Shown: positions 59,495 through 64,000 of the stretch, piece by piece | Layout of the letters: each line of letters opens with the position of its first letter | Numbering within the stretch: the first letter of the stretch is position 1 | DNA from: Photobacterium atrarenae | Lineage (GTDB): Bacteria; Pseudomonadota; Gammaproteobacteria; Enterobacterales; Vibrionaceae | Assembly (NCBI RefSeq): GCF_024380015.1 | Contig: NZ_CP101509.1 | Location: forward strand, 1,054,001-1,118,000 | Length of the DNA stretch: 64,000 nt | Direction: 5' to 3' | Notes under the pieces: generated by a model | Told to the model about the DNA's origin: nothing | Databases searched by the model: none | What the model saw: only the letters and a program-made list of their open reading frames with translations | Made by a program: the position numbers and the translations under genes

Positions 59495-60133
59495 ATGTCG
59501 ATGCGATCACCGAACACCCACAGCCCGGAAGTGCCGATTGAAGTGGAGGACGAGACTGGGATCTGGCGAACCAACGGGCTGCCGATGCTGTATGTACCGC
59601 GCCATTTTCTGATCAATAACCATGACGCGGTGGAGAAGGCGCTGGGCATGGAAAAGTATGCCGCCATTTTGTATGACGCCGGGTATCAGTCGGCGTATCA
59701 CTGGTGTGAGCAGGCATCGCAGACCCTCGGGTTGCACGGCGCGGCCGTGTTTGAGCACTACATGCTGCGGTTGTCGCAGCGCGGCTGGGGACAGTTCACC
59801 GTCGAGCAGCTCGACGTCGCTCAGGGACGAGCCCGGATACGGCTGGCCCATTCGGCGTTTGTCTGCCACTACGGCAAGGTGGATCGCAAAGTCGATTACA
59901 TGTTTACCGGCTGGTTTGCCGGTGCCATGGATCAGATCACCCAACAGCTCGGACAGCCTATCGCAACGGTCGCGGTTCAACGGCAAAGCGAAGCGGAGAT
60001 TGGCTGTGATTACGGGGTGTTTGAAGTCATGCCGAAAGCTCGGGTACAGGACTATATTCCCGAGCAGGCTTTGGAGCCGGTGCAGATTCAGGTACAGGCT
60101 CAGGGCCGAGGTCAGGATCGGGACAGGGAGTAA
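59495..60133 (+). CDS. DUF5943-domain protein of the dgc cluster
   Basis: A 212-residue protein matching the DUF5943 gene that lies between the dipeptidase-like gene and dgcA in Pseudomonas. GLPMLYVPRHFLINNHDAVEKALGMEKYAAILYDAGYQSAYHWCEQASQTLGLHGAAVFEHYMLRLSQRGWGQFTVEQLD has the V4R-like alpha/beta fold, and HSAFVCHYGKVDRKVDYMFTGWFAGAMDQI the following helix. It is soluble, with a low-complexity Q/R/D-rich tail (VQIQVQAQGRGQDRDRE). Function is unknown but operon conservation ties it to dimethylglycine catabolism. The start at 59495 has AAAGGAG upstream. Confidence 0.82.
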   Translation: MSMRSPNTHSPEVPIEVEDETGIWRTNGLPMLYVPRHFLINNHDAVEKALGMEKYAAILYDAGYQSAYHWCEQASQTLGLHGAAVFEHYMLRLSQRGWGQFTVEQLDVAQGRARIRLAHSAFVCHYGKVDRKVDYMFTGWFAGAMDQITQQLGQPIATVAVQRQSEAEIGCDYGVFEVMPKARVQDYIPEQALEPVQIQVQAQGRGQDRDRE

Positions 60134-60142
60134 GGAGTCACT

Positions 60143-62203
60143 ATGGCGCAATTTGACGCAATCTTTCAGCCGCTGGCGATCAACCAGCTGATGATCCGCA
60201 ACCGCATCGTCAGTACCGCCCATGCCGAAGTCTATGCCACCGACAATGGCATGCCGACCGAGCGCTATATCCGCTATTACGAGGAGAAAGCCAAAGGCGG
60301 CATCGGGCTGTGCATTTGCGGTGGCTCAAGCCCTGTCTCGATTGACAGCCCGCAGGGCTGGTGGAAGTCGGTGAACTTAACTACGGATGCGGTGATCCCG
60401 CATTTGCAGCGGCTGGCGGATGCTGTTCATCGTCACGGCGCTCACATCATGATCCAAATTACCCACATGGGGCGTCGCTCCCGCTGGGATGGTGGTGACT
60501 GGCCCCACTTGCTCAGCCCGAGCGGGATCCGCGAGCCGGTACACCGGGCCACCTGCAAAACCATCGAGCCGGAAGAGATTGAGCGGATCATAGCCAACTT
60601 TGCCGCGGCGGCGCGCCGGGTCAAAGCTGCCGGGTTTGACGGGGTGGAGTTGTCGGCAGTGCATCAGCACTTGATCGATCAGTTCTGGAGCCCGCGGGTG
60701 AATCATCGCACCGATGAGTGGGGCGGCAGTTTCGAAAACCGGCTGCGGTTTGGGCTTCGGGTGCTGGAAGCGGTGCGGGCGGAAGTCGGGCCTGATTTTG
60801 CAGTCGGGATGCGGATTTGCGGCGATGAGTTTCATCCCGACGGTCTGACCCATGAAGACATGAAGGCCATTGCTGGCTACTACGATGCGACCGGGATGGT
60901 GGATTATTTCGGCGTGGTGGGCTCGGGCTGTGACACCCACAATACCCTGGCCAATGTGATCCCCAATATGACCTATCCGCCGGAGCCGTTTCTGCATCTG
61001 GCGGCCGGGATCAAGCAAGTCGTGAATGTGCCGGTGATCCATGCTCAGAGCATCAAAGATCCAATCCAGGCCGAGCGGGTGCTTGAAGCCGGGTATGTCG
61101 ATTTTGTCGGCATGACCCGGGCCCATATTGCCGATCCGTACCTGATCGCCAAGGTCCGGCTTGGCCAAGTGGATCAGATCCGTCAGTGTGTTGGCGCCAA
61201 CTACTGTATTGACCGGCAATATCAGGGGCTGGATGTGTTGTGCTTGCAAAATGCCGCAACTTCCCGCGAAGCGACCATGCCGCATATGATCAGCAAAACC
61301 CGTGGGCCAATCCGCCGGGTGGTGGTGGTCGGCGGTGGCCCGGCCGGGATGGAAGCGGCGCGGGTCTGTGCTGAGCGCGGTCACGAGGTGGTTTTGTTCG
61401 AAAAAGCAGGCGAGTTGGGCGGGCAGATCACTCTGGCAGCCAAAGCGCCGCAGCGGGAGCAAATCGCCGGGATCACCCGTTGGTTTGCGCTTGAACTCAG
61501 CCGGCTTGCAGTGACGCTGAAACTGGACACCGAAGCGGATGCCGAACAAATCCTGGCTGAACAGCCGGATGTGGTGATCCTGGCCGTCGGCGGTGAGCCG
61601 TTTGTCGATCAGTATCCGGGTTGGGGCGCCCGGGATGGCCTGGTGGTTAGCAGCTGGGACGTGCTGAGCGGCCGGGTGGCACCGGGGAAAAATGTGCTGG
61701 TGTACGACACCATTTGTGAGTTCAGCGGGATGTCGGTGGCGGATTATCTGGCCTCGAAAGGCGCGCTGGTCGAGCTGGTCACTGATGATATCAAGCCCGG
61801 TGTGGCGATTGGCGGCACCACCTTTCCCACCTATTACCGCAGCCTTTATGAGCGGGAGGTGATCATGACGCCTGATCTGCGCTTGGATCAGGTCTACCGT
61901 GAAGGAGACCGCGTGATTGCCCGGCTGGAGAATGAATATACCCAGCAGCAGGAAGAGCGGGTGGTGGATCAGGTGGTGATTGAAAATGGGATCCACCCCA
62001 GTGAGCAGCTTTATTACCAGCTTAAAGCGGCCTCGCTGAATCACGGCCAGATGGATTTAGAGGCGTTGTATGCTGCCGAGCCGCAGCCGGATCTGAGCCG
62101 CCATGGCGAAGGCTATCTGCTGTACCGGATCGGCGATTGTGTGTCACAGCGTAACATTCACGCGGCGATCTATGATGCCTTGCGGCTGTGTAAGGACTTC
62201 TGA
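60143..62203 (+). CDS. dgcA: Dimethylglycine catabolism protein DgcA
   Basis: A 686-residue flavoprotein of the old-yellow-enzyme/trimethylamine-dehydrogenase group. Residues 1-370 are the FMN TIM barrel (FQPLAINQLMIRNRIVSTAHAEVY, QITHMGRRSRW, GVELSAVHQHLIDQFWSPRVNHRTDEWGGSFENRLRF). QCVGANYCIDRQYQGLDVLC holds cysteines 349, 355 and 367 of the iron-sulfur site, alanine 352 being where TMADH has its second cysteine. Residues 395-686 are the FAD/NAD-type domains (RRVVVVGGGPAGMEAARVCAERGHEV). With DgcB it demethylates N,N-dimethylglycine to sarcosine, passing electrons onward and releasing formaldehyde-level carbon. It starts nine bases after the DUF5943 gene, with TAAGGAG upstream. Confidence 0.93.
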   Translation: MAQFDAIFQPLAINQLMIRNRIVSTAHAEVYATDNGMPTERYIRYYEEKAKGGIGLCICGGSSPVSIDSPQGWWKSVNLTTDAVIPHLQRLADAVHRHGAHIMIQITHMGRRSRWDGGDWPHLLSPSGIREPVHRATCKTIEPEEIERIIANFAAAARRVKAAGFDGVELSAVHQHLIDQFWSPRVNHRTDEWGGSFENRLRFGLRVLEAVRAEVGPDFAVGMRICGDEFHPDGLTHEDMKAIAGYYDATGMVDYFGVVGSGCDTHNTLANVIPNMTYPPEPFLHLAAGIKQVVNVPVIHAQSIKDPIQAERVLEAGYVDFVGMTRAHIADPYLIAKVRLGQVDQIRQCVGANYCIDRQYQGLDVLCLQNAATSREATMPHMISKTRGPIRRVVVVGGGPAGMEAARVCAERGHEVVLFEKAGELGGQITLAAKAPQREQIAGITRWFALELSRLAVTLKLDTEADAEQILAEQPDVVILAVGGEPFVDQYPGWGARDGLVVSSWDVLSGRVAPGKNVLVYDTICEFSGMSVADYLASKGALVELVTDDIKPGVAIGGTTFPTYYRSLYEREVIMTPDLRLDQVYREGDRVIARLENEYTQQQEERVVDQVVIENGIHPSEQLYYQLKAASLNHGQMDLEALYAAEPQPDLSRHGEGYLLYRIGDCVSQRNIHAAIYDALRLCKDF

Positions 62204-62260
62204 CTAGGGGTGGAAGAATCGGGAGTTGGAAGAATCGGCTTGGATCTGCCGGGAGGAGCG

Positions 62261-64000
62261 ATGGTGGCAACCTGGATAACTGCATTGTTGTGGCTGAGTC
62301 TGCTGGTGATGGGGGTTGGCGCGGTGCGCCGGATCCGCCTCTGGCGCCAGGGGCGGCCGAACCCGGTGCCTTTCTGGACCGGACTGGTCAGCGTGCCGCG
62401 ACGCTATCTGGTGGATTTGCATCACGTGGTGGCGCGGGATCCGGCGATGGCGACCACCCATGTCGCCACCGCGGGCGGCTTTGTTGCTGCGATGGTGTTG
62501 CTGATCGGGATCTATCTGCTCGGACTGGCGTCCAGCTTTTTTCATGTCCTGTTGCTGATGGCCTGCGGCGTGATGTTGATTGGCGCGCGAAGAGTCGCCC
62601 GGCGGCGTCGGACACCCTTACCGGCACATCTCTCAGCCGGGCCCTGGATGCGGCTGCCGAAAAGCCTGATGGTTTTTGCCGTCACCTTTGTGGCGCTCAG
62701 CATTCTGGCACTGGTCGGCGTCGAACAGCTGCCGTGGCTGGGTGTGGTGCTGTTGGTCGCTGTCTTGTGTGTGGCGCTGGCCGATTTGCTGTTTGGCATG
62801 ACCTGGGGCGGACCGATGAAACATGCCTTTGCCGGGGCGCTGCACCTGGCATTTCACCCCCGCCCACAGCGCTTTGGTGGTGGCCGCTCAACCGGACTGA
62901 AACCGCTGGATTTGAGCGCGGACCGGCTCGGAGTGGAAAAAGTGACGGACTTTCACTGGAACCAGCTACTGGGCTTTGATGCTTGTGTCCAGTGCGGCCG
63001 TTGCGAGCAAGCCTGCCCGGCCTTTGCTGCCGGGCAGCCGTTGAATCCGAAGAAACTGGTTCAGGATCTGGTGGTCGGGATGGCGGGCGGTTCAACCGCC
63101 GATTATGCCGGTAGTCCGCATCCGGGCCAGTCGGAGCAGGCTGCGTGCGGCGCACCGGATCAGCCGCTGTTTGCCTCGTTACTTGATCCGGAAACCGTGT
63201 GGTCTTGCACCACTTGTCGGGCCTGCGTCGAAGCCTGTCCGATGATGATTGAACATGTCGATGCCGTGGTCGATCTGCGCCGCCATCTGACGCTGGTTGC
63301 CGGTGCTACTGCTGGCAAAGGTCCGGAGGTGTTGTGTAACCTGATCGCCACCGATAATCCGAACGGCAATCCGCCAACGCATCGCCACAACTGGGCGGTG
63401 GATCTGAATCTGCCGCTGTTGCCGGAAGTGAAGCAAACCGATGTTTTGCTGTGGGTCGGCGACGGCGCATTCGAACGGCGTAATCAACGCACCTTGCGGG
63501 CGCTGGTGGCTCTGCTGCGCCGTGCCGGGGTGGCGTTTGCCGTGCTCGGCAATGATGAGCTCGATTGCGGCGATCTGGCGCGGCGGCTCGGTGATGAAGC
63601 GACATTTCAGCGCCTGGCAACGGCCAATGTCCGCACCCTCAATCAGTATCAGTTTGCGCGCATCGTGACGACTGATCCCCATGCATTTCATGCGCTCAAA
63701 AATGAGTACCCGGACTTTGGTGGCCATTATCGCGTCTGCCACCATACCCAATTGCTGGCCGAGTTGCTGACTGTGCTGGCGGCAGACGGCCGACTGGCGG
63801 ACTCCCCGCTGGCCGGGACGGCATTGACCTATCATGACCCCTGCTATCTGGGCCGCTATAACGGCGAGTATGACGCCCCGCGGCAGGTCTTGCAGGCCTT
63901 GGGCGCAGAGATCAAAGAAATGGACCGCTCCGGCTATCGCGCTCGTTGCTGTGGTGGGGGCGGGGGCGCGCCGGTGACTGATATTCCCGGCAAACAGCGG
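62261..64000 (+). CDS. dgcB: DgcB, iron-sulfur electron-transfer subunit (incomplete)
   Basis: This frame is open to the window end (580 codons), so the stop lies outside. The N-terminus has hydrophobic segments ([58 protein letters not shown] and two more) of the DUF3483-type membrane region. Then come two full 4Fe-4S motifs, [12 protein letters not shown] and [12 protein letters not shown], and CCG-type cysteine motifs, [16 protein letters not shown] and RCCGGGGG. It takes electrons from DgcA to the quinone pool or an ETF. ATG at 62261 follows GGGAGGAG. In other genomes etfA and etfB usually follow; this cannot be seen here. Confidence 0.92.
   Translation, partial: MVATWITALLWLSLLVMGVGAVRRIRLWRQGRPNPVPFWTGLVSVPRRYLVDLHHVVARDPAMATTHVATAGGFVAAMVLLIGIYLLGLASSFFHVLLLMACGVMLIGARRVARRRRTPLPAHLSAGPWMRLPKSLMVFAVTFVALSILALVGVEQLPWLGVVLLVAVLCVALADLLFGMTWGGPMKHAFAGALHLAFHPRPQRFGGGRSTGLKPLDLSADRLGVEKVTDFHWNQLLGFDACVQCGRCEQACPAFAAGQPLNPKKLVQDLVVGMAGGSTADYAGSPHPGQSEQAACGAPDQPLFASLLDPETVWSCTTCRACVEACPMMIEHVDAVVDLRRHLTLVAGATAGKGPEVLCNLIATDNPNGNPPTHRHNWAVDLNLPLLPEVKQTDVLLWVGDGAFERRNQRTLRALVALLRRAGVAFAVLGNDELDCGDLARRLGDEATFQRLATANVRTLNQYQFARIVTTDPHAFHALKNEYPDFGGHYRVCHHTQLLAELLTVLAADGRLADSPLAGTALTYHDPCYLGRYNGEYDAPRQVLQALGAEIKEMDRSGYRARCCGGGGGAPVTDIPGKQR

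Noticed and set aside
60377..62044. A 555-codon open frame antisense to dgcA
   Set aside because: It mirrors the third-position GC pattern of dgcA, has an odd His/Pro/Asp-rich composition and no ribosome-binding site. It is a shadow of the real gene.

Overview
The window reads as a chromosomal segment of a marine gammaproteobacterium of the Vibrionaceae, most likely Photobacterium or a close relative such as Enterovibrio or Grimontia. This rests on gene content: an E. coli-like tnaC-tnaA pair with a Vibrio-type leader peptide, DUF3316, DUF3187 and YjbH envelope proteins, CRY-DASH, RpoE-ChrR, and a solitary HMG-CoA reductase. There is no rRNA, tRNA, CRISPR array, intact insertion sequence or prophage. 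Most of it is a mosaic of short transcription units, with regulator/target pairs transcribed divergently.

Region by region. 0-9 kb: a partial GlxA-type regulator divergent from an HD-domain protein, an NlpE-like lipoprotein, a MOSC-flavin-ferredoxin fusion reductase, a nitroreductase, a MarR/DMT exporter pair with two palindromic operators, and the tryptophanase locus. The tnaC leader peptide there is preceded by five short tandem repeats. 9-16 kb: CRY-DASH beside a possible remnant of another photolyase-like gene, a LysR/DMT pair, a small outer-membrane barrel, a DUF3179 protein, a serine hydrolase and a DEDDh exonuclease. 16-26 kb: envelope genes, comprising a large lipoprotein, YjbH, DUF3187, a secreted putative cysteine-peptidase-like protein and an unknown lipoprotein. 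26-31 kb: a minus-strand cluster of antiporter, MsrA, two cytochrome P460 proteins, MsrB and a LysR regulator, suggestive of oxidative or nitrosative stress. 31-41 kb: a second DUF3179 protein, a LysR, a glutathionylspermidine-synthase-like enzyme, the sigma/anti-sigma pair RpoE-ChrR with a LON-domain-like gene, a DUF4397 lipoprotein, a candidate structured RNA, a TetR/metallo-hydrolase pair and an ArsC-type arsenate reductase. 41-54 kb: a PAS-GGDEF-EAL protein with a degenerate GGDEF, DUF3303, a GFA-family protein, an unknown protein, a Dcu transporter, a Lon-like protease, HMG-CoA reductase, an XRE regulator, an aldo/keto reductase, a tandem universal stress protein and DUF3316.

54-64 kb holds the most coherent pathway. 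Seven plus-strand genes encode a DmdA/GcvT-family demethylase, a MetF-like protein, formate-THF ligase, an M19-like protein, DUF5943, and the dimethylglycine demethylase subunits DgcA and DgcB (DgcB runs off the window). The order M19-DUF5943-dgcA-dgcB is the one known from Pseudomonas dimethylglycine catabolism. The three upstream genes add a tetrahydrofolate route that could pass methyl groups through methyl-, methylene- and formyl-THF to formate with ATP recovery. The likely role is demethylation of a betaine-type or related methylated osmolyte; the substrate of the first enzyme cannot be told from sequence alone.

A dispersed intergenic repeat of about 160 bp, with inverted termini beginning ATACCAATC, occurs once complete, once truncated, and as three terminal fragments. 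All copies lie at gene ends or in gaps. Starts were chosen from Shine-Dalgarno spacing where possible. Names rest on motif and family recognition by eye, not on database searches.
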